Positions 18,695 to 28,770 are shown, numbered from the stretch's first letter. The stretch is DNA of 64,000 bases from Bacteroidota bacterium (GCA_947468275.1 CANIKO010000007.1:108130-172129), one strand, 5' to 3'. Numbers and translations: made by a program. Notes: generated from the letters alone by a model not told the origin.

Positions 18695-21600
18695 CTAATT
18701 CTTTGCTTTAACAATCTTTTGAGTTTTATCATCCATTTTAATATAATACAATCCCGGCACCCAATTCTTGGTCGATATTATTGAAATATTAGAATCAATA
18801 ATGTCTGCATAGACCTGTTTCCCCTGAGCATCAAATATCTTAACATTCCCTATTTTTATATTACTTTGAATATTAATTTCATCAATTGCCGGATTTGGAA
18901 ATACATTTACAAAAGCACTATTTGGATATTTTTGATCACAATAATTTGAAATGCTATTCGAATATTCAAATACTCCATTAAAATCTAACTGTTTTATTCG
19001 ATAGAAGGCTCTAATTAATGTAGAAGATTGGTCGGTAAAAGCATACGCATGTTTTATTAAGGATGTACCATTTCCATTAATAGATCCAATATTAATCCAC
19101 TTATCTTCTATTAATTTTTCAATTTCAAAATGGCTGCTATTTACTTCAGATGCTGTTTCCCAAGTTAATACCGTGTGATAATTTGAATTGCAACTTGCCT
19201 TGAAAGATAACCATTTTACTGGAAGAGGAGAATTAACTCCAAACCCAAAATCCAATAACATATTTTGACCAATATTGGGGGTAGTTACAGTAATCGTGCT
19301 AAACCCACTAATTATAGAAATATCCCCATCACTATCAAAAGTATCAGAAACTGAATTATTACTTGTATTACCATACATATTTTTTGGTGAAGCATTTTTA
19401 CCTTGGAAAGCAGGGTCTGAGGTCGAAACTCTAATTTGATAAGTAGTATTTGGGCTTATTGCACAGATTGACGTATTGCTAAATTCATATCGCCCATGAG
19501 CATCTGTTATTACTTTGAGTGTATCAGATTTGGTTGTAAATGCAATATTCAAATTATCAATAAACATTAAAGACCCAGTATTATTTCCCGTATAATTCAA
19601 TCTGATACTTGAGGCTGTTTTGGGAATTGATCCAGAAAAAGATCCACTTGTGGATGCAGCAGAAGTGATTAAAGAAGTCCATGATCCTCCATTTAAATAT
19701 TCAACACCTGCTGAATAAGTGCCTGATGAGGTTTTAGTAAAAGTATAATTAAAGGTGATATTAGCCGCCCCATTAGCTTGTAAAAGACTAAAGTTTCTAG
19801 AGATACTTCTACTACTAACAATATTTGTGATTGTTAATGTACTAGCTCCTGCAGTATTTATATAAATTGGATTTGCTGCGGGACCATTCGATTCGTTCGC
19901 TTCGGTCCAATCTGAGGTAAAATTGATATTACCACTATTCAAATTATAGGATTGAGAAGCAAAATTATCAGTGTAATTTTTAGCCACTCCACCATTACAT
20001 GTCACAGGGGTTCCACCTGCGTTATATAAATAAACAATTGCATTTGCAATTCTTCCTTCAATTCCATCTTGAATTCCATTCAAATTAGCATCTGCCCATA
20101 TAATACCTCCAATTTTCCAAATATTTCTTTTGAAAATACCTAAATCCCAAGTTAAATCATATTGTCCTTCAACAAGACTTATACTCGCGGTATATCCTGT
20201 GGTCGTATCAGCATCACTATCTAATTTATCATTGCTTCCTATATTGGGATTAACCATAGAATATCCAAGTGGCAATGTATTTTTAATAAATTTAATGTAA
20301 TACTTTCCTAATTCTAGATTGGTAAATTGATAATTACCTTCTGAGTTAGTGGAGGTTGTTCCTATTAATTGCAACGATGCATCATATAATTGCACTGCCA
20401 CTCCCGATGTGGAACTAAATATACCATCTTGAATTCCATTTACATCATCATCATACCAAACATTGCCACCTACCGTCGCTGGATTATATGATATTATTCC
20501 TGCATCATTATGATCAATATAATTTCCGGCAGACAAGACAATGGCATTTGTAAAACCAGTTAGAATATCAACATCGCTACCATTAGATGTTCCAGTGGTT
20601 TGTTTTGTAAATTGTGTATTAGTCATCGAATTTACAAATTGCACGTAAAATGTTCCAACTTTTAAATTATTGAAAAAATACTGTCCATTTGCATCTGTTA
20701 TGGCTGAGGAGATAATTTGTTGACTTGAATTTAATAAATAAACTACGGATCCAGGAATAGCCGCTTCTGAAGAGTCTTCGATTCCATCCTTATTTTTATC
20801 AAACCAATATCTACCACCTATAGCACCAACTGAATTACTGATTAATCCTGCATCCAAATCTAAAAAAGTTTGACCAGTAGAGAGTGTAACCTTTGCAGTT
20901 TTTCCAGATATGTCGGCATCGCTTCCTGAACTTGTACCATTAGTAGTGGTGGTGTATATATATCCGATTGGCGCATTAATAAATTTTGTGTAATAAGTTC
21001 CTACATTTAGGTTTGTAAATAAATACTTGCCTTTTTTATCTGATTGCGTTGTGGCTATTAAGGAGTCGTTTGAATTATAAAGAAAGACGGAAACCCCTGC
21101 AGTTCCTGGCTCAGCTGCATCTTGCAAACCATCTTTATCCAAATCATACCAAACGTAATCTCCCAATGAAGCCACACCTGCCTTATAGATGCCTGCATCT
21201 ATGCTCATATTATCTTCTCCCAAACCTAAACTAATAGTATCACTTAGTTGTGTTGTGGTATTTATATCACTATCAATTAAATCGTTACTTCCGCTATTTT
21301 TGGTTACCAAATTATAACCACTTGGAAGCGTAGAATTAACCACCTTAATAAAATATTTACCTTCATTTAATTCATTGAAATTATAGTAACCAGAACCATT
21401 CGTAATGGCAGAATCGAGTATGGTCATTCCATTCGAAGCCATTAACCTTACTTTAACGCCTCTTATACCTGGCTCTCCATCATTTTGTAAACCATTATTA
21501 TTTAAGTCAATCCATACACGATCACCAATACTTGCCGGCATATTATCAAAAGCCCCTGGATAAATTCCAGCATCAATTGTATACAATTTTTGGCCTGCAG

Positions 21601-24600
21601 AAAGTGTGAAATTTGCAGTTTGTCCAGTTGCATCTGCATTATTATCTGTCGATGCAGATCCAGTACCTGTTGGAGAAAACACATACTTATTAGGTATATT
21701 GATAAACTTAATATAATAATTGCCTGCTGTTAAATTAGTAAATAAGTAGGAACCATCGCTCTTAGATACTGTTCTTTTTATTTCGGCATTTGAGCTGTTA
21801 TAAAGAATTGCGGTTACTCCAGATATACCAGTTTCTGAAGTATCTTGAACTCCATCTTTATCCTCGTCTAGCCATACAAAATTTCCAACGGAAGCTAAGT
21901 TTGAGTTACTAGTATTATTAATTCCAGCATCAATTTTTAGGTTAATTTGACCTGAAGCTAAAGTTATTGTATCGGTCTTGCCAGTGGTTTTAATGGGGTC
22001 ACTATCTAATCCATCATTAAATCCTAAATATGGATTATCAAAATTATACCCACTTGGTAAATTACCATATTGAATAAAATATTTACCGGCACTTACTGTG
22101 TTAAACGTATAATTCCCATTCATGTCGGTAATCATTGAATCCATTTTTGCCCCAGATAAGGCATTAATTAATATTGCTTTTACATCTTCAACTCCTAATT
22201 CTATAGAACCTTGTATATCATTATAATCCAGATCATCCCATACTAGATTTCCAATTGAACCAAGTGTGGAAGCTTGACGTTTAAGTCCACAATCAATATT
22301 TGTGATTTTTTGCCCCGTTGACAAAGTAATCTTGGCTGTTTTAAATGTATTTGTCAGTAAATCATTATCAATATTATCATCACTACCCGAATTAGACGAC
22401 GTTAAAATAAATCCTGCTGGGGTTGATATTCCTATCGTATAGGTACCTGCATCTAAATTACTAAATTTATAATATCCTGTATTATCAGAATATATACCCA
22501 TCAAAAACTTTCCTGCGTTATCGTATAAACTTACAAAAACATTTGCAAAGCCTTTTTCTGAAATACCCTGTATTCCATTTCCATCTTCATCATACCAAAT
22601 ATAGTCACCAATAAAACCATTATTGTCTGTGGTTGGAATTAATCCAGCGTCAACATCTGTGCGGTTATCTGCATGAATAACAACGGAATCTGTAATATTT
22701 GAATAGACATTTACATCGCTGCCATTACTTGTACCATTAGTTTGCGTGGTGAAGGCATAATTTACAGGTTTCGAAAATTTGACAAAGTATGTACCAGAGT
22801 CTAACTCACCAAACCTATATTTCCCCATACCGTCGGTCATAGTAGTAGCTAAAAAAATATTATTTTTTTCAAATAGAGAAACTTCAACTCCTGATACACC
22901 CGGTTCGCCAACATCTTGAATGCCATCTTTATTTATATCCAACCATACAAAATCACCTAAATAAGCAGAGGTATTAATTTGAAAATTTGTTTCTGCAACA
23001 TTGGTTATTGGCACACAGTCCACACAATTATTTATGGCTCTTACACTTGTTGATACAGATAAATCATATTGCGAATGAACAATTCCTCTTAATTTAATTT
23101 TTAGTACACCACCTGAAGGAAGATTAGTGACTGAATAAGTCAATAATCGAGAGGATGAATTATAGGTATAACTACCACATGCCGCTCCGCCACTAGCGGT
23201 GCAGGTAAAGGTAGAAGGAATAAATGAGAAATTATCTGGTAAAACATCTATAAAACTTGGTAAAATAGCTGTAATCCCTGATACAGAATTTTGAAATTCA
23301 TAGTTCATGGTAAGCGTATCACCATTATTTAAAATAGAGGGGGAAACACTTTTAGAAATACTGATATCAGAAAAGATAACTTTTATAGAATCTCGAGTTG
23401 TTGGAGCAGAACTATTATTTGAAGAAAAAGTATCTACAAGAAATGAACCTGTAGGAATTGAAAAAGTTGAATTTGATGAATAGATTAAATTAACTATCTT
23501 ACCACAGCCAGAAATAAGTTTAAGGGGTTTTATAGCTATTTTATAAGTCAATGTAATGGTATCACCTAATTCCCATCTCTTGACTCTTCTGCTGGCGCTT
23601 AGTACATTTTGATTCGTTAAATTGGTCCCTAAAGTAAAATTTAAAGAATCGGCAATTTTAGTGTAGCTACCGCCATTAGCCACAGGAGAATATAAGGTTG
23701 TTCCGGAACTAGTTCTCCATACAGTATCAATTACCTTTTGGTATGATCGTAAATTTAAAGTTCCACTGCCTGAATTAGTAGTTGAAAAGGTATTGGCCAT
23801 TGTTAATAAAATACTATCTCCTCTTAATGGGCCATTATTAACCCATTTATGGGTAAAATAGAATGTATCTATATTTTCACAACTTATCGTTTTTTGGCTG
23901 TATAGTGTTAATGATTTTATATCAATATTATTGCAGGGGTCACATACTTTTACAGAATCTCTGGTCGTTGGATTAGATGCATCATTTGTCGAAAAAGTAT
24001 CAATAAGAGCGGAACCTGATGGAATGGTAAATGAGGAATTCGCCAAAAAAACCAGATTAACTACTCTTCCGCACCCTGAAATAACTTTAACCGGCTTGAT
24101 TGCTACTTTATAAGTCAGTGTAATGGTATCTCCTACTTCCCATTTTTTCACCCTTCTGCTTGTTAATAATACATTTCGAGTCGTATTTGAGGCTAATGTA
24201 ATATTTATTGAATCCGTTTTAGTATAAACACCACCGCTTGCACTTATAGGGTATAATGTAGTGCCTGAACTTGTCCTCCAAATCGTATCAATGACTTTAT
24301 GATAGGTTCTAATGTTAACAGTGCTCGCACCAGAAGAGGGAGTAGTAAAGGTATTGGTTGTGTTTAGTAAGATACTATCCCCCCTTGATGTACCATTATT
24401 TACCCATTGAAAGGTAAATAATAAAGTATCCGTCTGGGAACAGCTCAGAGTTTTTTGATTGTATTTCGCAGTCGATTTAATATCAATATATGGGCATTTG
24501 GGAATATTGCAAACTTTTACCGTATCTCTCGTTGCGGGGGTTGATGTATTGTTAGAGGAAAATGTATCAATCAGATTTATACCTGATGGGATTGTAAACG

Positions 24601-26107
24601 ATGAACTTGCATTAAATATTAAATACACTGTTTTTCCGCAACCAGAAATAAGTTTAGCGGGCATTATTGCTACCTTATATGTCAGGGTAATTGTATCCCC
24701 GACCTCCCATCTTCTAACTCTTCTACTCGTTAAAAAGTCATTACCAGATGTAGTTCCTGTTCCAGCCGGAAGACTAGCGGTCATAGAATCTAATTTAGTA
24801 TAACTACCTCCTTTAGTTCCTGAGGGGTATAATGATGTTCCTGAACTTGTAGTCCATGTTGTGTCAATGATTTTTTGATAGGATCGCATAGTTACAATGC
24901 CACTACCTGAGTAGGAAAATGTAAGTATATTGGTAGCATTTAACAAAACACTATCGGCCCGTAATGGCCCATTATTTACCCATTTATGTGTAAATGTTAA
25001 TGTATCAATCTTGCCACAATCAATTGTTTTTTGATTATATTGAGTTATTGACGTTATATCAATATTGGTGCATGGATCACACACTTTAACAGTATCTCTT
25101 GTTGATGGAGAAGAAGGGCTGTTGGACGAGAAAGTGTCAGTCAGAGTTGTGCCAGAGGGTATACTAAAGGTAGAACTTGCCGAGAAAACTAAATTAATTG
25201 TTCTTCCGCACCCTGAAACAATTTTAACTGGCCTAATTGCCACCTTATAAATTAATGTGATCGTATCCCCTACTTCCCACCTATTCACTCTTCTATTGGT
25301 GGTAAGAACACTTTGAGTAGTTGCCGATGCTAAGGTAATATTTATTGAATCCGTCTTCGTATAAGTGCCACCATTTGCCGGAGGTGAGTATAAAGTTGTA
25401 CCAGGGCTTGTTTTCCAAACGGTATCAATAACCTTATGATATGTCCTTATGGAAACACTTCCGGTTCCCGAAGAAGGAGTTGTAAAACTATTAGTTGTAT
25501 TTAGTAATATACTATCTCCTCTTGAAGTACCATTATTAATCCATTTGATAGTAAATAGTAATGTATCGGTATTTCCACAACTTATAGTTTTTTGATTATA
25601 TTGTGTCAATGGTTTAATATCAATATTGGCCTTTAATGTCAAATTCCATATTGAAGAATTACTTGCCGGATTGGTTTCTGTTACCCCCGAAGGTGGAGTT
25701 ACAGTTGCAGTATTGCTGAATGAACTTGATTTTGGTGGAGCTGGCGCCTCCAGATTTATTGTCATAATAATTTGCCCGCCATTGGGTAAAGTTGGTACAG
25801 TTCCACTAAAGTTTGTATTGTTAATTGAATAACTTGAAGGACATACAGCTCCACCACTTGCTGTGCATCCAACATAGCTAGCATTTTTAATACCAGCAGG
25901 TAAGTTATCATTAAAAGTAGCACCGTTGGCGGCATCCGGACCATTATTACTTATGGTAATAATATAACTCATTCCCTGCCCAGAATTAACAGAGGTAGCA
26001 CCTGTTATACTTATGATTAGGTCAACTTGTTGTGCATTACTTTTAAAGCAATTAAAAAGCAATAACACTGCAAACCCAACTTTAAAGGCCTGAAAATTAA
26101 AATACAT
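18695..26107 (-). CDS. Giant DUF11/SdrD-B repeat surface protein with T9SS type A sorting domain
   Basis: The protein has 2470 residues with an N-terminal signal peptide. A DUF11-type domain (about 30-130) is followed by four near-identical repeats of about 185 residues (about 160-900), each opening with a variant of NIDIKxxTQYNQKTISC and containing RRVxRWEVGDTITLTYKVAI. A second DUF11 region (about 900-1010) precedes nine SdrD B-like repeats (about 1045-2000). These carry Ca-binding-type loops such as DKDGLQD and a GKYLFTNLNVGTYY strand pair. A beta-sandwich linker and a C-terminal sorting domain (VNVFPNPAIDEINI to KIVKAKN) end the protein. Such proteins act as cell-surface adhesins or stalks after T9SS export. 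Codon use resembles the neighbours. Confidence 0.92.
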   Translation of the reverse strand: MYFNFQAFKVGFAVLLLFNCFKSNAQQVDLIISITGATSVNSGQGMSYIITISNNGPDAANGATFNDNLPAGIKNASYVGCTASGGAVCPSSYSINNTNFSGTVPTLPNGGQIIMTINLEAPAPPKSSSFSNTATVTPPSGVTETNPASNSSIWNLTLKANIDIKPLTQYNQKTISCGNTDTLLFTIKWINNGTSRGDSILLNTTNSFTTPSSGTGSVSIRTYHKVIDTVWKTSPGTTLYSPPANGGTYTKTDSINITLASATTQSVLTTNRRVNRWEVGDTITLIYKVAIRPVKIVSGCGRTINLVFSASSTFSIPSGTTLTDTFSSNSPSSPSTRDTVKVCDPCTNIDITSITQYNQKTIDCGKIDTLTFTHKWVNNGPLRADSVLLNATNILTFSYSGSGIVTMRSYQKIIDTTWTTSSGTSLYPSGTKGGSYTKLDSMTASLPAGTGTTSGNDFLTSRRVRRWEVGDTITLTYKVAIMPAKLISGCGKTVYLIFNASSSFTIPSGINLIDTFSSNNTSTPATRDTVKVCNIPKCPYIDIKSTAKYNQKTLSCSQTDTLLFTFQWVNNGTSRGDSILLNTTNTFTTPSSGASTVNIRTYHKVIDTIWRTSSGTTLYPISASGGVYTKTDSINITLASNTTRNVLLTSRRVKKWEVGDTITLTYKVAIKPVKVISGCGRVVNLVFLANSSFTIPSGSALIDTFSTNDASNPTTRDSVKVCDPCNNIDIKSLTLYSQKTISCENIDTFYFTHKWVNNGPLRGDSILLTMANTFSTTNSGSGTLNLRSYQKVIDTVWRTSSGTTLYSPVANGGSYTKIADSLNFTLGTNLTNQNVLSASRRVKRWELGDTITLTYKIAIKPLKLISGCGKIVNLIYSSNSTFSIPTGSFLVDTFSSNNSSAPTTRDSIKVIFSDISISKSVSPSILNNGDTLTMNYEFQNSVSGITAILPSFIDVLPDNFSFIPSTFTCTASGGAACGSYTYNSSSRLLTYSVTNLPSGGVLKIKLRGIVHSQYDLSVSTSVRAINNCVDCVPITNVAETNFQINTSAYLGDFVWLDINKDGIQDVGEPGVSGVEVSLFEKNNIFLATTMTDGMGKYRFGELDSGTYFVKFSKPVNYAFTTQTNGTSNGSDVNVYSNITDSVVIHADNRTDVDAGLIPTTDNNGFIGDYIWYDEDGNGIQGISEKGFANVFVSLYDNAGKFLMGIYSDNTGYYKFSNLDAGTYTIGISTPAGFILTSSNSGSDDNIDNDLLTNTFKTAKITLSTGQKITNIDCGLKRQASTLGSIGNLVWDDLDYNDIQGSIELGVEDVKAILINALSGAKMDSMITDMNGNYTFNTVSAGKYFIQYGNLPSGYNFDNPYLGFNDGLDSDPIKTTGKTDTITLASGQINLKIDAGINNTSNSNLASVGNFVWLDEDKDGVQDTSETGISGVTAILYNSSNAEIKRTVSKSDGSYLFTNLTAGNYYIKFINIPNKYVFSPTGTGSASTDNNADATGQTANFTLSAGQKLYTIDAGIYPGAFDNMPASIGDRVWIDLNNNGLQNDGEPGIRGVKVRLMASNGMTILDSAITNGSGYYNFNELNEGKYFIKVVNSTLPSGYNLVTKNSGSNDLIDSDINTTTQLSDTISLGLGEDNMSIDAGIYKAGVASLGDYVWYDLDKDGLQDAAEPGTAGVSVFLYNSNDSLIATTQSDKKGKYLFTNLNVGTYYTKFINAPIGYIYTTTTNGTSSGSDADISGKTAKVTLSTGQTFLDLDAGLISNSVGAIGGRYWFDKNKDGIEDSSEAAIPGSVVYLLNSSQQIISSAITDANGQYFFNNLKVGTFYVQFVNSMTNTQFTKQTTGTSNGSDVDILTGFTNAIVLSAGNYIDHNDAGIISYNPATVGGNVWYDDDVNGIQDGIFSSTSGVAVQLYDASLQLIGTTSTNSEGNYQFTNLELGKYYIKFIKNTLPLGYSMVNPNIGSNDKLDSDADTTTGYTASISLVEGQYDLTWDLGIFKRNIWKIGGIIWADANLNGIQDGIEGRIANAIVYLYNAGGTPVTCNGGVAKNYTDNFASQSYNLNSGNINFTSDWTEANESNGPAANPIYINTAGASTLTITNIVSSRSISRNFSLLQANGAANITFNYTFTKTSSGTYSAGVEYLNGGSWTSLITSAASTSGSFSGSIPKTASSIRLNYTGNNTGSLMFIDNLNIAFTTKSDTLKVITDAHGRYEFSNTSICAISPNTTYQIRVSTSDPAFQGKNASPKNMYGNTSNNSVSDTFDSDGDISIISGFSTITVTTPNIGQNMLLDFGFGVNSPLPVKWLSFKASCNSNYHTVLTWETASEVNSSHFEIEKLIEDKWINIGSINGNGTSLIKHAYAFTDQSSTLIRAFYRIKQLDFNGVFEYSNSISNYCDQKYPNSAFVNVFPNPAIDEINIQSNIKIGNVKIFDAQGKQVYADIIDSNISIISTKNWVPGLYYIKMDDKTQKIVKAKN

Positions 26108-26639
26108 GATTTATAATATATATAGTTTGGCAAACATATGGCAATAAATTTCATAATAACAAGACATTTTTCGAGATAAATCAACGCATGTAACAAATAG
26201 TTCTTTTTGGTAAATAAATAGCGTTATAAACTCGTCGAGTATTTATAAAAATCTACATTGAAATCATATACCAAGTCGGAATATTACAATAATTTCAGTG
26301 TTTTAATCAGAATGTAATCTTTCCACTTTTATTGACATTTATCGATTTAATTCTTGACGTAAAGAATAATTACAAATTGGAATAATACCAACCATTTTAT
26401 TAAAATAGAGATGCTTATTAAATTGACCGCCTATTATTGGCCTAATGATATTTGGCTGAAAGTGAGCTAAGAACCCAAAATAGGATCAGAAAAACATCGC
26501 TAAAAAAGTAAGTTAACTTCCTAGAATAGATAACCTTATATTAAATAAACAATAATACAATGGAATAAAAATTAAGATTTTAAAACTTAAATGATTTAAA
26601 AAATGTTTACTAATTACAAATCGATATAATTAAAAAATA
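26108..26639. other. AT-rich intergenic region, no gene seen
   Basis: About 530 bases between divergent genes. Besides the promoter of the SdrD-B giant at 26131-26162 I see no coding frame, hairpin or repeat worth naming. Confidence 0.5.
26131..26162 (-). promoter_or_regulatory. Bacteroidota-type promoter for the SdrD-B giant
   Basis: On the reverse strand a TTG at 26162-26160 is followed after 21 bases by TATGTTTG (26138-26131), matching the TTG/TAnnTTTG two-box consensus of the primary sigma factor in this phylum. The -7 box lies 24 bases before the start codon at 26107, giving a short leader. Confidence 0.55.
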
Positions 26640-26825
26640 ATGTTTAAAAAATTCACAATTACAGATAAACTTTTATTTGTTGCAGCACTGTTGTCTTTGA
26701 TATTTTCAGAGATACTTTATTTTCAAGGAGAAAAAGCAGATGGAACCTTTATTGGTATTTGGGTTCCTTCTATATTAGCCTTTGGCATTTACCTTAAATT
26801 AATTAATAACTCACAAAATGACTGA
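26640..26825 (+). CDS. Small membrane protein (61 aa), unknown
   Basis: Two hydrophobic segments (about residues 11-27 and 39-56) are separated by a polar loop (YFQGEKADGTF). No family is recognised. A long AT-rich region lies upstream. Its end overlaps the start of a second mini-ORF (26818), which looks like translational coupling and supports both being real. Confidence 0.5.
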   Translation: MFKKFTITDKLLFVAALLSLIFSEILYFQGEKADGTFIGIWVPSILAFGIYLKLINNSQND

Positions 26826-26919
26826 TTTAATTCCATATTTCGCAGGATTTATTACTCTCCTTTTTGGCTTAGGGTTTGCCATTGCAATAAAAGAGGGCAA
26901 TAAAAATCAAAATAAATAA
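26818..26919 (+). CDS. 33-residue membrane peptide, coupled to the preceding ORF
   Basis: The peptide begins MTDLIPYFAGFITLLFGLG and ends KEGNKNQNK. It has one hydrophobic helix followed by a basic tail, the layout of a single-span small subunit. Its ATG lies inside the last codons of the previous ORF (stop at 26823-26825). The coupling and good membrane topology suggest a real gene, but no family can be named and 33 codons can arise by chance. Confidence 0.4.
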   Translation: MTDLIPYFAGFITLLFGLGFAIAIKEGNKNQNK

Positions 26920-26982
26920 TTTTATTTTAACTTCTAAATAGACGGATGATTACTATTCCTAATTATAATTATTATAAAATTT

Positions 26983-27681
26983 ATGGCCAATTACTTAATT
27001 ATAGGTGCTTCTTCAGGAATAGGCAAAAAACTTGCTGAACAATTATCCGAATCCGATCATCACATATTTGGAACGTATTTTAAAAATGAAATACAATCGG
27101 ATAACACGCAAATTGAATATCATCCACTTAACGTATTAGATGAAACAATTTCTCTTAATTTTTTACCAGAAACTCTAGCAGGATTAATTTATTGCCCAGG
27201 GAGCATCAATCTTCGACCATTTGAAAGAATTAAACCAATTGATTTTTTAAATGATTACAATTTACAGGTTATTGGTGCAATAAAAACAATACAGGCCGTG
27301 GCATCCAGATTAAAAAAAAGCGAGAATGCCGCTATAATTTTATTTTCCTCTGTTGCGGTTCAGTTAGGTCTGCCATTTCACTCGCAAGTATCCGCTTCTA
27401 AGGGGGCTATCGAAGGTTTGACAAAGGCATTATCCGCTGAGTATGCACCAAAAATCAGAGTAAATTGCATAGCACCTTCACTAACAGACTCACCTTTAGC
27501 CGCTTCATTGCTAAATACTGACCTGAAAAGAGAAGCAAATGCACAACGGCATCCGTTAAAAAGAATAGGAACTACAGATGATATTGCTAATATGGTTGAA
27601 TTTTTGCTTTCACCAAAAGCAAGTTGGATTACAGGGCAGATTATGCATGTGGATGGGGGCATTTCTACTCTTAAAGTATAA
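26983..27681 (+). CDS. SDR-family protein lacking the catalytic tyrosine
   Basis: This is a 232-residue Rossmann-fold short-chain dehydrogenase/reductase relative. The cofactor motif GASSGIGK lies at the N terminus, a conserved LFSSVA segment and the C-terminal GQIMHVDGG are present, and the helix lysine is Lys140 in VSASK. The canonical YxASK tyrosine is Val136 here, so normal SDR redox chemistry is doubtful. The NNAG motif is also changed (YCPGS). The protein may be an atypical reductase, a binding protein or a regulator. It is not in an obvious operon; two mini membrane ORFs precede it. Confidence 0.85.
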   Translation: MANYLIIGASSGIGKKLAEQLSESDHHIFGTYFKNEIQSDNTQIEYHPLNVLDETISLNFLPETLAGLIYCPGSINLRPFERIKPIDFLNDYNLQVIGAIKTIQAVASRLKKSENAAIILFSSVAVQLGLPFHSQVSASKGAIEGLTKALSAEYAPKIRVNCIAPSLTDSPLAASLLNTDLKREANAQRHPLKRIGTTDDIANMVEFLLSPKASWITGQIMHVDGGISTLKV

Positions 27682-27905
27682 AATGATTATGGATAGCCTA
27701 TAATCAATATTACTAATCCTCCCGCATCGTAGTATATCGTCAGCATAAAGTGGACTAAAATTATAAAAAAATAAGTGTTTTGAGAATTAACCTCATCAGA
27801 AAATAAATAAACTCAAAAAGTGTAAATAGATTTTCCTTTTCCTAATCTTTCTTTTATTTTCCAGAGTTACTCCAATTATTTTTCAAAATTTTTGCAAATA
27901 AAAAA

Positions 27906-27935
27906 AGGCTTTCAGTGTTTAAATACTGAAAGCCT
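27906..27935 (-). terminator. Intrinsic terminator of tRNA-Val
   Basis: AGGCTTTCAGT pairs with ACTGAAAGCCT across a short loop. On the reverse strand the stem is followed by a run of Us (the A-run at 27899-27906). It lies 14 bases after the tRNA 3' end. Confidence 0.8.
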
Positions 27936-27949
27936 TTGTATTAATAAGT

Positions 27950-28023
27950 GGGAGCTACTGGGTTCGAACCAGTGACCCTCTGCTTGTAAGGCAGATGCTC
28001 TGAACCAGCTGAGCTAAGCTCCC
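27950..28023 (-). tRNA. tRNA-Val (anticodon TAC)
   Basis: On the reverse strand the 74-base sequence folds as a standard cloverleaf. The acceptor stem is GGGAGCT/AGCTCCC, the anticodon stem-loop is CTGCCTTACAAGCAG with anticodon TAC, and the T-loop is GGTTCGAACC. CCA is not encoded. An intrinsic terminator follows. Confidence 0.95.
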
Positions 28024-28143
28024 ATTTCGAGGGCTGCAAAATTATAGCAATTTCTTTTTAATCCAAATTTTTATTTAATTATTTTTTCACTCGCAACAAT
28101 TCGCCTTTATAACGGTTTAAATAATGTGAGAATATAAAATAAG

Positions 28144-28151
28144 TACATTTG
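28144..28151 (+). promoter_or_regulatory. -7 box of the ECF sigma / TonB operon
   Basis: TACATTTG matches TAnnTTTG exactly and ends 29 bases before the proposed TTG start of the sigma-factor gene. A good -33 TTG is not evident. Confidence 0.45.
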
Positions 28152-28180
28152 CCATACCTAAAAAATTTACTTTACTGCTG

Positions 28181-28720
28181 TTGGATTTAGCTCAATTTGA
28201 AATAGTTTACAAAACCTACCAATCTCCTCTGGTTAATTTCGCTTTTTTTTATCTTAAAAATGAGCAAGAATCTATTGACTTAGTTCAGGAAGTGTTTATG
28301 GCTATTTGGGAAAAGAAAGACACTTACCCCGTCACCAAAAACACAAAAGCCTACCTCATGACTTCGGTAAAAAACCGCTGTCTTAATTTACTGACCCGTA
28401 AAAAAATTGAACAAAATTCCATTGATATTTTAGAGGATATAATTATTAGTCCGGATACAACTCTATTAAACATGGAGGCGAAACAAATGGAATCAAAAAT
28501 AAAAACTTTAATAAATAACTTGCCCGAAAAGTGCAAAGTGATTTTTATTCTTAGCCGATTTGAACACATGAGCTATAAAGAAATTGCCACCTTGTTAGAT
28601 ATTTCCGTAAAGACCGTGGAAAACCAGATTAGAAATGCTTTAAAAATGCTTAGAAAAAATTTATTTACTTATTTGTTGCTGGCAATCAGCATATTACAAG
28701 ATATTATAAAAAACGTATAG
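28181..28720 (+). CDS. ECF RNA polymerase sigma factor (FecI-like, Bacteroidota type)
   Basis: The 179-residue protein starts at TTG; no ATG suits the family's beginning. Region 2 is seen in FAFFYLKNEQESIDLVQEVFMAIW and region 4 in LPEKCKVIFILSRF followed by the helix-turn-helix MSYKEIATLLDISVKTVENQ. This is the layout of the ECF sigma factors that control TonB-dependent uptake genes in Bacteroidota, released by a FecR anti-sigma upon a signal from the receptor. The downstream genes (mini-ORF, FecR, receptor, DUF4249) fit that scheme. The C terminus is hydrophobic (LLLAISILQDII), which is somewhat unusual. Confidence 0.92.
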   Translation: MDLAQFEIVYKTYQSPLVNFAFFYLKNEQESIDLVQEVFMAIWEKKDTYPVTKNTKAYLMTSVKNRCLNLLTRKKIEQNSIDILEDIIISPDTTLLNMEAKQMESKIKTLINNLPEKCKVIFILSRFEHMSYKEIATLLDISVKTVENQIRNALKMLRKNLFTYLLLAISILQDIIKNV

Positions 28721-28770
28721 GGGTAAGCAGGATAAAATGTGTCTTTAATAATAACACCTAAAATGGAATT

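Larger units (their letters stand above)
27682..28180. other. Intergenic region carrying tRNA-Val, its terminator and the sigma-factor promoter
   Basis: No protein-coding frame is seen. The tRNA gene (27950-28023), its terminator (27906-27935) and the TACATTTG box (28144-28151) account for the recognisable content. The stretch at 27682-27900 is AT-rich and featureless. Confidence 0.6.

Noticed and set aside
24459..24803. A 114-codon forward frame and several others opposite the two giants
   Set aside because: They are antisense shadows of repetitive, Ser/Thr-rich coding sequence; the reverse frame continues for thousands of codons with clear domains.
26983..27681. Fatty-acid reductase FabG
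   Set aside because: The catalytic Tyr and the NNAG motif are both missing and no fatty-acid gene is nearby.
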